Below are positions 23,821 through 30,805 of a stretch of 30,805 nt of DNA, piece by piece (positions within the stretch are counted from its first letter, which is position 1; each line of letters starts with the position of its first letter). Source of the stretch: a bacterium (GTDB lineage: Bacteria; Patescibacteria; Dojkabacteria; JAKAPS01; JAJZLI01); NCBI GenBank assembly GCA_021846685.1, contig JAJZWL010000008.1, positions 1 through 30,805 of the forward strand. Reading direction: 5' to 3'. Made by a program: the position numbers and the translations under genes. Below the pieces are notes generated by a model that saw nothing but the letters and a program-made list of their open reading frames with translations, did no database searches and was not told where the DNA came from.

Positions 23821-23870
23821 AATATCGCTAAATGAAAATAGCTGCTATCTCTATAGAAAGGAGATCTAAT

Positions 23871-24080
23871 ATGTTAGGTAGTTTTTTTGATAGGCTATAT
23901 AATTCTGCTTATGGTGCAGAAAGATTTGGTATTGTTTTATCAATCATTACCTATACTGTTTTGGGTGGAGTTATTCTTGGGATCTTTAGTTTGTGGCTCA
24001 TTCCTGTTGGATTGATTATTGGATTTATTTTTGGTATTCATAAAAATAGGAGAAGGCTCTTAAAGTTTCCGAAGAAGTAG
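23871..24080 (+). CDS. Small membrane protein with glycine-rich hairpin
   Basis: 69 residues. I chose ATG 23871 over the in-frame ATG 23832 because AAGGAG lies 7 nt before it and the 23832 codon would fall only about 5 nt from the predicted transcript start without any ribosome site. The product starts MLGSFFDRLYNSAYG and has two hydrophobic segments (about 19-36 and 37-56: YTVLGGVILGIFSLWLIPVGLIIGFIFGI), then a basic tail KNRRRLLKFPKK. The G-rich helices suggest tight packing. Function unknown. It is one of the few genes here with both a strong promoter and a consensus ribosome site, so it may be well expressed. Confidence 0.7.
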   Translation: MLGSFFDRLYNSAYGAERFGIVLSIITYTVLGGVILGIFSLWLIPVGLIIGFIFGIHKNRRRLLKFPKK

Positions 24081-24087
24081 TTTAGCT

Positions 24088-24141
24088 ACAGGAGAATAAA
24101 AAACTTTTTGTCTTTTGACATTAAATTTTGAGTTCTCCTGT
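24088..24141. other. Inverted repeat between convergent genes
   Basis: ACAGGAGAA (24088-24096) and TTCTCCTGT (24133-24141) are a perfect 9-bp inverted pair around a 36-nt loop that itself contains an A-run/T-run. It sits between converging genes (stops at 24080 and 24150) and could end transcripts from both sides or protect their 3' ends. No strong T-tract follows either arm. Confidence 0.45.
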
Positions 24142-24149
24142 TTCCTTAT

Positions 24150-24695
24150 TTAGTAAAAATTAGAACTAAAGGATATAAATTCTTCTGCATATTCTTTAAT
24201 TTTATTGATAGTATCATTATCTATTAGTTTCCCATCTTTATTAAACTTAGTTTCAGAATAAGATAGGTATATTTCTGGTTTTGAGAGCACATATGTATTT
24301 AGAGCTGTCAATACAGGACGAAGCTGTAATTGAGCCCTTGCAGTTCCTGAAAACCCTATTGAAGCTCCCATTATTCCTATGACTTTTTTATCTAATACAT
24401 TTGGATTCCTGGATAACCAATCTATAAGGTTTTTTGTGACACCTGAATAAGAATAATTATACTCAGGTGTAGATATAATGATTGAATTACATTCTTTTAC
24501 CTTGTCTTTAAATTCTATCACAGATATTGGGGTATTATTCCATAAATCCTCATTATATAGGGGTATATCAGTAATATTTAATATTTCTAAATCTATTATA
24601 TCAGAAGATATTTCTTTAAAATTATTTAAAAGATAATTATTAAAAGATTTTGATCTTAAGCTCCCAGAGAATCCTATTACTTTTAATTTATTCAT
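24150..24695 (-). CDS. NADPH-dependent FMN reductase family flavoprotein
   Basis: 181 residues. Flavodoxin-like fold that reduces FMN or a small acceptor (quinone, azo compound, chromate) with NAD(P)H. The FMN phosphate-binding loop reads GFSGSLRSKSFNNYLL (10-18 the core), the flavin-ring loop STPEYNYSYSGVTKNLIDWLSR (about 75-96), and GIMGASIGFSGTARAQLQLRPVLTAL completes the family pattern. All three blocks are intact. The -10 box lies 7 nt before the ATG, so the mRNA looks leaderless. It diverges from the ABC exporter genes, with the promoters back to back. The physiological acceptor is unknown. Confidence 0.92.
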   Translation of the reverse strand: MNKLKVIGFSGSLRSKSFNNYLLNNFKEISSDIIDLEILNITDIPLYNEDLWNNTPISVIEFKDKVKECNSIIISTPEYNYSYSGVTKNLIDWLSRNPNVLDKKVIGIMGASIGFSGTARAQLQLRPVLTALNTYVLSKPEIYLSYSETKFNKDGKLIDNDTINKIKEYAEEFISFSSNFY

Positions 24696-24702
24696 AAACT
24701 TT

Positions 24703-24732
24703 ATTATATCAGTTACCTTTAATTTTTATCAA
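24703..24732 (-). promoter_or_regulatory. Promoter of the FMN reductase gene
   Basis: On the minus strand TTGATA (24732-24727) and TATAAT (24708-24703), spacer 18 bp, with a TG extension (TGATATAAT). The box ends 7 nt before the ATG at 24695, so transcription would start at the ATG. Confidence 0.65.
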
Positions 24733-24748
24733 ATTAACTGAGATATAT

Positions 24749-24777
24749 TTGCTTATTTAATTTATTATATTTATAAT
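24749..24777 (+). promoter_or_regulatory. Promoter of the ABC transporter genes
   Basis: TTGCTT at 24749-24754 and TATAAT at 24772-24777, spacer 17 bp. The ATG is 8 nt after the -10 box, giving a leader of about 1-2 nt or none. It is divergent from the FMN reductase promoter. Confidence 0.65.
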
Positions 24778-24785
24778 ATTAAAGA

Positions 24786-25508
24786 ATGAACAATTTAATT
24801 CAAATCAAGAATTTTTCTAAAACTTTTGGCGATACTAAAAGTGTTATTGATTTAAACTTAGAAGTTAAATCCGGAGAGATTTATGGATTTTTAGGTCCTA
24901 ATGGAGCTGGAAAAAGTACTACTATAAAAACACTTGTAGGTATTTATAAAAAAGATAAGGGTCAAATTAGTATTAATAATATTGACATATCAGATATCTC
25001 TTATAAGCAATATATAGGATATATTCCAGATGAGCCATATGTATATGAAGGTTTGAATGCTACTCAATTTTTAAGATTTTTTGCAGAAATGTACTCTATT
25101 GATAAATCTCAAATAGATGAAAAAATAAAAGAAGCACTAGGTACATTTTTTATAGATGAAGATATAAATTTACAAGTCCAAGATTTTTCAAGAGGATCTA
25201 AGCAAAAATTAATTATAGCAGCTGCATTAATGCACAATCCCAAAATATTAATTATCGATGAACCCATGGTGGGACTAGATCCATCAGCCTCTGCAAAATT
25301 TTTATCATATATGAAAAATTTTACCTCAAATGGGGGGGCTGTTTTTATGTCTACTCATAGTTTAGATATTGTTACTAAAATTTGTGATAGAGTAGGTATT
25401 ATTGATCATGGAAAGTTGAAAATGGAAGGAAGCATAAGTGATATTGAAAAATTTACAAAAAAGAATAGTTTAGAAGAAGTATTTTTTGAAATTATAAATG
25501 AAAAGTAG
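24786..25508 (+). CDS. ABC transporter ATP-binding protein
   Basis: 240-residue ATPase that powers a membrane exporter. Walker A GPNGAGKST (37-45), Q-loop region SYKQYIGYIPDEPYVYEGLNA, signature QDFSRGSKQKL (a degenerate LSGGQ, as in many ABC-2 type systems), Walker B KILIIDEPMVGLDP, D-loop and H-loop STHSLDI are all present. It ends with LEEVFFEI, as in the CcmA/drug-exporter subgroup. It overlaps the permease gene by 11 nt in another frame, so the two are coupled. The substrate is not predictable. Confidence 0.95.
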   Translation: MNNLIQIKNFSKTFGDTKSVIDLNLEVKSGEIYGFLGPNGAGKSTTIKTLVGIYKKDKGQISINNIDISDISYKQYIGYIPDEPYVYEGLNATQFLRFFAEMYSIDKSQIDEKIKEALGTFFIDEDINLQVQDFSRGSKQKLIIAAALMHNPKILIIDEPMVGLDPSASAKFLSYMKNFTSNGGAVFMSTHSLDIVTKICDRVGIIDHGKLKMEGSISDIEKFTKKNSLEEVFFEIINEK

Positions 25509-27057
25509 TATATTCATAAAATATGAGAATATAGCAAATAGGAGATATTTTAAAGAAAAAAATATAGCAAGAAAGTTTGTTATTTTTCTTTCTGCAATAT
25601 CTTTGTTTACAATAATATTATTAGAGTTTTTAATATTTTTATCATTATTCCATAATTTTAAAACACTTGATATTCCACAGAAAGTATATATAACCTTAAT
25701 TTCTTTTGCATTACTTATAATTTTTTATATAACATTTATCTCAAATTTTTCACAAGCAATGTCTGCTTTTGTAGTAAGGAAGAAAGAAGAATTTTTACTA
25801 TCTCTGCCTTTATCTACTAGAGATTTAGTGAATTATAGATTTATAAAATCATTCCTTATTTCATCAATGATTATTGTTATATTTTCCTTTCCTTTAATCT
25901 ATTCTTATTTTTATGTATATAATTATAATTTTATTTATTATTTTTTAATTATAATTCCATTTTTAATAACATCATTTTTAATAACAAGTTTAGTATTTTT
26001 TATAATTTCATTGATATCTGCAATATTTAAGAGGTTTAATATGTATTATATTTCAATATTTTTTTATATCATATTTTTTATATTAGGATTTTTATTAATA
26101 ATATATTATCTTCCTGATTTTAAACTTATTTATAAGGTAGTTAAAATTTCTCAGTTTGTAAATATTTTTAGTAGTAGATCTCAAATTATTTATTCTCCTG
26201 AAAAAATAATTACTAATATGAGTTTAAATATAAATTATAGCTATAATTTATTAGTATTATTTATTGAGTCCTTAATATTATTTTCTGGATTCCAATTTTT
26301 AATAAAATATTCAAAGATTCATTTATCTAGGCATGAAGAAAAGTCATTTTGGAAATTTAATTTTCACAAATATTATATTATATCTAAAGATTTAAATCAT
26401 TTTATATCTGAAGAATTAAAAATATTGAATTCTGGAATTATCTTATTTATATTTTTTATTATAATCTATATAATTTCTTATATAGGGAAATTTAATGCAG
26501 GTGTATATTATAACTTTATATTTTCTGCATTTTGCATCACATTTGGGTACCTGATGATTCTTTTTGGGTTATATTTTATATTCCCAACTTTTTCTCAAGA
26601 AGGTCAATCTGGTTGGATAATTTTTTCTTCACCAGTAACGAGAAAGTCTATTTTTAATCAAAAAAATATGGCTTCATTAGTATTTATGTTACTTCATGCA
26701 ATGGTGATTGCTGCTGTCTTAAGCATTCTTTTTAATATGAATATTTATTATTTTCTTTATTTTCTTAATTTCGCATTTTTTGTGACAGTTGGTATATCTA
26801 TTTTATTCACATCTCTTGGTACTGCATACCCTAATTTTTCTAAGCGAAATATACAAGATTTATCTACGACACCTTCAGGTTTGTTATCTACGATTATATC
26901 TATTTTTTATATATTTATACCTATTTATATATTTTATCAATTTGGATTTTTTGTATCAATATTAACTTTATACTTAATCTTTATTGTGCTTTTAGCAATA
27001 TTCATACCTTTAGGATCTAAAAAGATAAATACTATGGATTTTTCAGTTAGAAATTAA
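25498..27057 (+). CDS. ABC transporter membrane subunit
   Basis: 519 residues, very hydrophobic, with about ten to twelve helices in two halves separated by a polar region (about residues 262-305). It has the layout of ABC-2 type permeases: FVVRKKEEFLLSLPLSTRDLVNYRF after the first helices (a cytoplasmic coupling helix block), and a similar WIIFSSPVTRKSIFNQKNMA block in the second half. This internal symmetry suggests a fused or duplicated permease, which would make a complete transporter with two ATPase copies. It starts 11 nt before the ATPase stop. The cargo is unknown; the Phe/Ile/Tyr bias reflects AT-rich codons. Confidence 0.85.
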   Translation: MKSSIFIKYENIANRRYFKEKNIARKFVIFLSAISLFTIILLEFLIFLSLFHNFKTLDIPQKVYITLISFALLIIFYITFISNFSQAMSAFVVRKKEEFLLSLPLSTRDLVNYRFIKSFLISSMIIVIFSFPLIYSYFYVYNYNFIYYFLIIIPFLITSFLITSLVFFIISLISAIFKRFNMYYISIFFYIIFFILGFLLIIYYLPDFKLIYKVVKISQFVNIFSSRSQIIYSPEKIITNMSLNINYSYNLLVLFIESLILFSGFQFLIKYSKIHLSRHEEKSFWKFNFHKYYIISKDLNHFISEELKILNSGIILFIFFIIIYIISYIGKFNAGVYYNFIFSAFCITFGYLMILFGLYFIFPTFSQEGQSGWIIFSSPVTRKSIFNQKNMASLVFMLLHAMVIAAVLSILFNMNIYYFLYFLNFAFFVTVGISILFTSLGTAYPNFSKRNIQDLSTTPSGLLSTIISIFYIFIPIYIFYQFGFFVSILTLYLIFIVLLAIFIPLGSKKINTMDFSVRN

Positions 27058-27118
27058 TCTGCACGACATTTTTTGTTTGAAAACCACTAATAAATATTAT
27101 AGTAAAGGTATAATTGTG

Positions 27119-27179
27119 AAAATGTGGATAACTTTTATTTTGAATTGAAATTGTCGTAAAATGTGGATAACTTTTATTT
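27119..27179. repeat. Duplicated 22-bp element with two perfect DnaA boxes
   Basis: Two exact 22-bp copies at 27119-27140 and 27158-27179, 39 bp apart in the same orientation. Each contains TGTGGATAA (27123-27131 and 27162-27170), the complement of the consensus DnaA box TTATCCACA. They lie in the 120-bp spacer between the converging permease and 27178 genes; the second copy reaches 2 nt into the stop codon of the latter. The spacer also holds TATTAT and TATAAT hexamers but no gene. Confidence 0.75.
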
Positions 27180-27708
27180 ATGACAATGGATCTATCTTAA
27201 TTTCTTTAGAACTATTTCCTACTGTAATTAATACATTGAGTCCACTTTCTTCTACATGAGTAATAAACCTTTGGTTATTTTTATAAATAGGGATTTCAAC
27301 TTCTATATTATTTTGATTTAGATAGAGTACTGCATTATTTAATCTATACAATTCATTTTTGCTATTATATAGATCTACAAAGTAATTAGGATTCTGTAGA
27401 TATAACTGAGGAATAAAAGCTTGGCTTGATTTTTGTGGAAGTAATATATTTAATTGTCCTGAATTATTAGTAGATTGTACTAGTGTAGTAACTCCATTGA
27501 TTCTTTGTTCTTGGTTATATGTTAGTTGATAATATTGAGTATTAGCTATTTCTATTCCTCCTGCAGGAACAGATTCTACCTTTGTTCCCATTTTTTCTCC
27601 TAAGCTATTAGTGACCAAAAACAATGCTCCTCCTGCTAATATCACCTCTGCAATTTTTTTTAAGCCATTTTTTCTATTAGGCTCTTTTCCATACTCACTT
27701 TCTTTCAT
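27178..27708 (-). CDS. Single-pass membrane protein of unknown function
   Basis: 176 residues, not recognised. A charged N-terminus of about 18 residues (KESEYGKEPNRKNGLKK), one hydrophobic segment (IAEVILAGGALFLVTNSL, 19-36), then about 140 residues rich in Asn, Gln, Tyr and Leu with beta-like strands (NNAVLYLNQNNIEVEIPIY, GLNVLITVG). No Cys, no repeats, no enzymatic motif. The orientation of the C-terminal part (outside or inside) cannot be fixed by eye. It has no neighbour in the same direction, and its 3' end carries the duplicated DnaA-box element. Confidence 0.7.
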   Translation of the reverse strand: MKESEYGKEPNRKNGLKKIAEVILAGGALFLVTNSLGEKMGTKVESVPAGGIEIANTQYYQLTYNQEQRINGVTTLVQSTNNSGQLNILLPQKSSQAFIPQLYLQNPNYFVDLYNSKNELYRLNNAVLYLNQNNIEVEIPIYKNNQRFITHVEESGLNVLITVGNSSKEIKIDPLS

Positions 27709-27914
27709 ATTTTAATACTACAAATTTAAACCCTAAATCATTGTACTATAAGTTTGTATAACTGACAATCTTTAATCTTCTATTGTTGTAAATAAAGCTT
27801 AAATCTAAAATCTCAGAAAGTTGATATTAAAAATCTCATATTATACAATGATGCCATTAAGTTAGAATTCCGTGAATCTATTTAAAGACAGTATTAGTAT
27901 TCAAATATTTAGAT

Positions 27915-29249
27915 ATGATTAAAATTAATGAAAATTTAAATCAAGAGGACTCTATATCTCAAAATCAAGATTTATTACATCAAACATCAGAAGATAATTC
28001 TATTCCAAAGCATAATAAAAAGAAATGGAAAGATATGTGGGCTGCTTTCAAAATTCCCAATTTTCGATGGTACTGGTCTGCCCAATTTTTATCAGGAATT
28101 GGGACTTGGGCACAAGCAATAGCTCAATCTTGGTTAATACTTAATTTGACACATTCAGCAGTAGATTTGGGTATCATTACTATGTTACAGTTTGCTCCCA
28201 TGTTACTATTTTCTTTGTTTGGAGGTGTGATTGCAGATATGTTTCCTCGTAGACAACTACTTATTTTAACTCAGTTCGTATTAGTAGTGCAGGCTGTAAT
28301 TCTTGGTGTTCTTGTTTTTACTCATAGTATAACTATTTTAGAAGTAGGGGCATTAGCTTTATTATTAGGTCTAGTAAATGCCTTAAATGGGCCTGCACAG
28401 TTAGCTTTTGTCCCTGAATTAGTTGGAAAGGATTTAGTCCCTAATGCAGTAGCACTGAATAGTGTTCAGTTTAATACTGCTCGAATGATAGGTGCTGCAA
28501 TTGGAGGAATAGCCATAGCTGCTTGGGGAATTCCAGGAGCTTTATTTTTTAACGCTATAAGTTTTATTCCTGCTATTTGTGTACTTATATTAATTCGTCC
28601 TGCATTTACTATTGCAAGAACATTTTTAGATCATCAAACAACTATTTTAGGTCTTAGAGAAGGTATAATATATGCTTTTAATAATATTTCTATTCGCAGT
28701 ATAGTAATTATTTTTGGAATTATTGGTTTACTCGGATTTAATTGGCAAGTAGCTATACCTCTAATTGCTCGATTATCATTACACCAGAAAGTTATAGAAT
28801 TTGGGTATCTTATGGCGGCTTTAGGAGTAGGATCTTTAGTCGGTGCCATTGTTCAGACAAGAGAGAATAGTGTAAGTGAGAAACGTATAATTGGGGGAGG
28901 CATAGTATTGGGAATTACATTACTACTACTTGGATTTTCTCATTCATATATCTTTAGTCTTATTGTTCTTATGATTGCAGGTTTTTCGGGTATGATTGCT
29001 ACAATTACAACAAATACTCGATTACAATTAATTACTCCTGATAAATTTAGAGGTAGAATTATGGGAATTTATGTATTATTAATAGGTGGAACAACTCCAA
29101 TTGGTGCATTCTTATTTGGGGAGATTGCAGGATATTTCAATACAGGGATTGCTTTAATTATTTTTGGAGCTATTATGATTCTTGCAATAACATATGTTTT
29201 TGCAAAGGATCATTCTATTAAGAGTAATAATGTTATAGATAGTATATAG
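27915..29249 (+). CDS. MFS exporter (EntS-like group)
   Basis: 444 residues. Major facilitator, likely a proton-driven exporter of small molecules. A polar Asn/Gln/Ser-rich N-terminus (1-38) is followed by NFRWYWSAQFLSGIGTWAQAIAQSWL, the typical start of the MFS_3/EntS group, and GGVIADMFPRRQLL, the loop 2-3 motif A (G-x-x-x-D-x-x-x-R-R). The second half has its own loop motif TPDKFRGRIMG. About 11-12 helices. There is no regulatory gene beside it and no clear promoter. The substrate is unknown. Codon use is a little less AT-rich than its neighbours', possibly due to its hydrophobic composition. Confidence 0.9.
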   Translation: MIKINENLNQEDSISQNQDLLHQTSEDNSIPKHNKKKWKDMWAAFKIPNFRWYWSAQFLSGIGTWAQAIAQSWLILNLTHSAVDLGIITMLQFAPMLLFSLFGGVIADMFPRRQLLILTQFVLVVQAVILGVLVFTHSITILEVGALALLLGLVNALNGPAQLAFVPELVGKDLVPNAVALNSVQFNTARMIGAAIGGIAIAAWGIPGALFFNAISFIPAICVLILIRPAFTIARTFLDHQTTILGLREGIIYAFNNISIRSIVIIFGIIGLLGFNWQVAIPLIARLSLHQKVIEFGYLMAALGVGSLVGAIVQTRENSVSEKRIIGGGIVLGITLLLLGFSHSYIFSLIVLMIAGFSGMIATITTNTRLQLITPDKFRGRIMGIYVLLIGGTTPIGAFLFGEIAGYFNTGIALIIFGAIMILAITYVFAKDHSIKSNNVIDSI

Positions 29250-29340
29250 TCTATTTCAAGTCTCCATTTTATTAGATACTAATAATTTAATGTACCTGTA
29301 TCTTCTTTTGTGGTTATTATTATATTTTCAAGATTAATCA

Positions 29341-29370
29341 TTGCAATGACTTATAGTATTGAGGTATAAT
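29341..29370 (+). promoter_or_regulatory. Promoter of the alpha/beta hydrolase gene
   Basis: TTGCAA at 29341-29346 and TATAAT at 29365-29370, spacer 18 bp. The -10 box ends 6 nt before ATG 29377, so the transcript would begin at the start codon. This rules out the in-frame TTG at 29359, which lies inside the promoter. Confidence 0.7.
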
Positions 29371-29376
29371 TCATTG

Positions 29377-30264
29377 ATGGAAAAACTTGAAAATTCAAAT
29401 CTGAATTGGGAACAAATTCAATGGGAACCAGAAGTCGGAGGACAAATCTATAATCTATCTATGGATTATATTTCCAATGGAGAAGATCCTGAAATTATTC
29501 TTTTTCCTGGATTAGGAGAAGAAAGGAAGATAACTGAGGGTGTAATTAGAAGATTAATTAATGAAGGATTTAGTGTTGGTGGAATAGTATTAACATTTCG
29601 ATATGCAAATTCTGAAATAATTGATAAAACTGTTAAAGAAGCTCCAATTGTTGTAATTAAATATCTTAATTCAAAATATGAAAATAATACTGATACTCCC
29701 AAACACGTAATCGGACATTCACAAGGTGGTTTTGTTGTAATTATGTCTGCGGCAGAAGATTCAAAATTATTTAAAAGTATTGGATCTCTCGCTCCTGTAG
29801 GATTAAATATGGATTCATTAGGTAATACAGTTGATGAACGTACATACCATTTTATAGAACGTATGATGATTAATACTTTATTCAGAGGAGATCAATTAAT
29901 TTGGCACTCAGGAAATTACAGTTCTATTATGGAAGTAATGAAAAGATTTATTTTTGATTTAAGAAGTAATAAAGATTTAGGGATCACTAGAGGTAAATTA
30001 TTTAAAGAAAAATTTGATTATGTGATGAAACTAAATATCATTCATAAAGTTGAAAAAATAGTTAAAGATCAACATGATATTAGAATATTTGTAGGAGATA
30101 AAGACCCTGTTTTTCCAGTAGAAGAAATCATGAAAACACTCCAATCTGCAAATCTAACAGAATTAATGGAGATAGTACCCGGAAGTCATACTTCTTTAGC
30201 TGCAAATACGGGATATCAACAGATAAAACAAGTTGTAGAGTGGGTAAAATCTACAGAAAAATAA
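29377..30264 (+). CDS. Alpha/beta hydrolase (serine esterase/lipase type)
   Basis: 295 residues from ATG 29377, chosen because the -10 box lies between it and the upstream TTG. It is a cytoplasmic enzyme without a signal peptide. Oxyanion-hole region IILFPGLGEERKITEGVIRRL, nucleophile elbow GHSQGG with Ser115, acid in FVGDKDPVFP (Asp241 or 243), and His271 in VPGSHTSLA: a full catalytic triad in the right order. A cap region (about 150-220) sits between. It could be an esterase, lipase or thioesterase acting on a membrane lipid or acyl group; no substrate motif is seen. It follows the MFS gene but has its own promoter. Confidence 0.88.
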   Translation: MEKLENSNLNWEQIQWEPEVGGQIYNLSMDYISNGEDPEIILFPGLGEERKITEGVIRRLINEGFSVGGIVLTFRYANSEIIDKTVKEAPIVVIKYLNSKYENNTDTPKHVIGHSQGGFVVIMSAAEDSKLFKSIGSLAPVGLNMDSLGNTVDERTYHFIERMMINTLFRGDQLIWHSGNYSSIMEVMKRFIFDLRSNKDLGITRGKLFKEKFDYVMKLNIIHKVEKIVKDQHDIRIFVGDKDPVFPVEEIMKTLQSANLTELMEIVPGSHTSLAANTGYQQIKQVVEWVKSTEK

Positions 30265-30679
30265 AAATATGATTTTGAATATATTGAGTGAATGGCATAA
30301 GTTTACTCTGAGACTTACCATAAAATAGCTTTCTTTATATTTTAGAAGTCTTTATTTAAAGTTGAAGTATTTTCATAAAGTATATCTCCATTACGAGTAT
30401 AACCTAACCTTTATGGATCTAGATTTAGATTTCTTTAAATTTAGTTTTTACATAATCTTTTTTCTAACTTAACAAACCTTTTATATGGAATACATAAAAT
30501 ACTTTCTGGACACCTTGATAATTTACTGCTAGAAAGCGACAATCCTATAGATAGAACCACCTATTTGGGCGCTATTTTCAATCATGCTCCAACCTATCAA
30601 GAGTTGATTTCTGGAACACCAGATTTAGGTCATTGTATCAGCTTAAACAATGTCTTCATACAGGGTCGTGGACAGCTAT
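30265..30679. other. Gene-poor stretch; its last part is less AT-rich and coding-like
   Basis: 30265-30440 is AT-rich with many stops and no signal seen. From 30445 a plus-strand frame stays open to 30726 (TAA inside the tRNA). It reads LSGHLDNLLLESDNPIDRTTYLGAIF..., has no ATG or supported start, and runs into the tRNA, so it is at best a gene remnant. This part is visibly richer in G and C than its surroundings. On the minus strand, CATTGT-ACAATG and TCTGG-TGTT-CCAGA could form small hairpins just downstream of tRNA-Gln, so an RNA is an alternative. I recognise no RNA family. Confidence 0.3.
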
Positions 30680-30751
30680 TTGGGAGACTAGGAGTCGAAC
30701 CTAGAGTCTTTACGTTCAGAGCGTAAGGTTTTGCCATTAAACTATCTCCCA
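30680..30751 (-). tRNA. tRNA-Gln (anticodon CTG)
   Basis: 72 nt on the minus strand. The acceptor stem TGGGAGA pairs with TCTCCCA, with the U1-A72 pair typical of glutamine tRNA. D arm GTTTAATGGCAAAAC, anticodon stem TTACG/CGTAA with loop CTCTGAA (anticodon CTG, reads CAG), variable loop AGACT, T arm CTAGG-TTCGACT-CCTAG, discriminator A. CCA is not encoded. Confidence 0.95.
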
Positions 30752-30805
30752 TCATAATTTATTACTGTTAGTATTCTTTTTTTTATATCATCTATCCCTA
30801 TAATA

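Noticed and set aside
23832..23870. ATG 23832 as the start of the small membrane protein
   Set aside because: It lies about 5 nt after the predicted transcript start without a ribosome site, whereas ATG 23871 has AAGGAG at 7 nt spacing.
27058..27177. Chromosomal origin of replication at the DnaA boxes
   Set aside because: Only two boxes, no dnaA/dnaN/rpmH nearby and no evident unwinding region with further boxes; kept as a DnaA-site finding only.
29359..29376. TTG start for the alpha/beta hydrolase
   Set aside because: The best -10 box (29365-29370) lies after this codon, and ATG 29377 is exactly at the predicted transcript start.
1..30805. Genome-wide TGA reassignment (code 4 or 25), suggested by the TGA-containing frame at 13803
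   Set aside because: atpD, dnaG, the 13037 gene and the 21939 gene all end at TGA at family-typical or sensible lengths, and reading through atpD would append unrelated sequence over atpC.

Overview
The window is strongly AT-rich chromosomal DNA from a bacterium with a small, compact genome. The best guess is a member of the Candidate Phyla Radiation (Patescibacteria). Support comes from tight gene packing, short or trimmed housekeeping proteins (ATP synthase epsilon of 87 residues, RNA polymerase alpha without its C-terminal domain), a very large Ser/Thr/Gly-rich secreted protein, DUF916-like surface proteins, and starts with little or no 5' leader. TGA is a real stop here: it ends atpD, dnaG and other genes at family-typical positions. 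That argues against the TGA=Gly lineages (Gracilibacteria, Absconditabacteria). The lineage cannot be fixed further by reading alone.

Layout. 1-1082: end of an F-type ATP synthase operon (atpD partial, atpC). 1079-4659: a secreted protein with an ATP-synthase-c-like tail (minus strand), inorganic pyrophosphatase, a small membrane protein, an orphan histidine kinase and a DUF4382-like surface protein. 4678-7051 (minus): lytic transglycosylase and DNA primase. 7093-10935: a classic translation/transcription operon with its own strong promoter, infA-rpmJ-rpsM-rpsK-rpsD-rpoA-rplQ-rplM-rpsI. 10936-13636: a non-coding stretch, a strong promoter driving an unknown 50-aa and 167-aa gene pair, a GNAT acetyltransferase, two tiny SHOCT-type membrane proteins and a PAP2-like membrane protein. 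13656-13742: tRNA-Ser(GGA), followed by a decayed reading frame holding two in-frame TGA codons.

14183-23775 is the most interesting part: a five-gene surface operon. A 1904-residue protein (two IPT/TIG-like domains, Fn3-like domains, 12 near-identical Kelch-type blades, a LamG-like domain) and a 346-residue protein share a related C-terminal domain. Each is followed by a membrane-anchored DUF916-like protein. This looks like a duplicated 'cargo plus anchor' module, analogous to the WxL/DUF916 (WxLIP) system of Firmicutes, in an organism where attachment to another cell could matter. A fifth membrane-anchored Ig-like protein closes the operon.

23792-30264: a small membrane protein, an FMN reductase diverging from an ABC exporter pair, a convergent spacer with a duplicated 22-bp element carrying perfect DnaA boxes, an unknown single-pass protein, an MFS exporter and an alpha/beta hydrolase. 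The window ends with a compositionally distinct stretch and tRNA-Gln(CTG) on the minus strand. Several genes (dnaG, 11301, FMN reductase, ABC ATPase, hydrolase) have a TATAAT box 6-9 nt before the start codon, implying leaderless or nearly leaderless mRNAs beside a minority of genes with strong Shine-Dalgarno sites.
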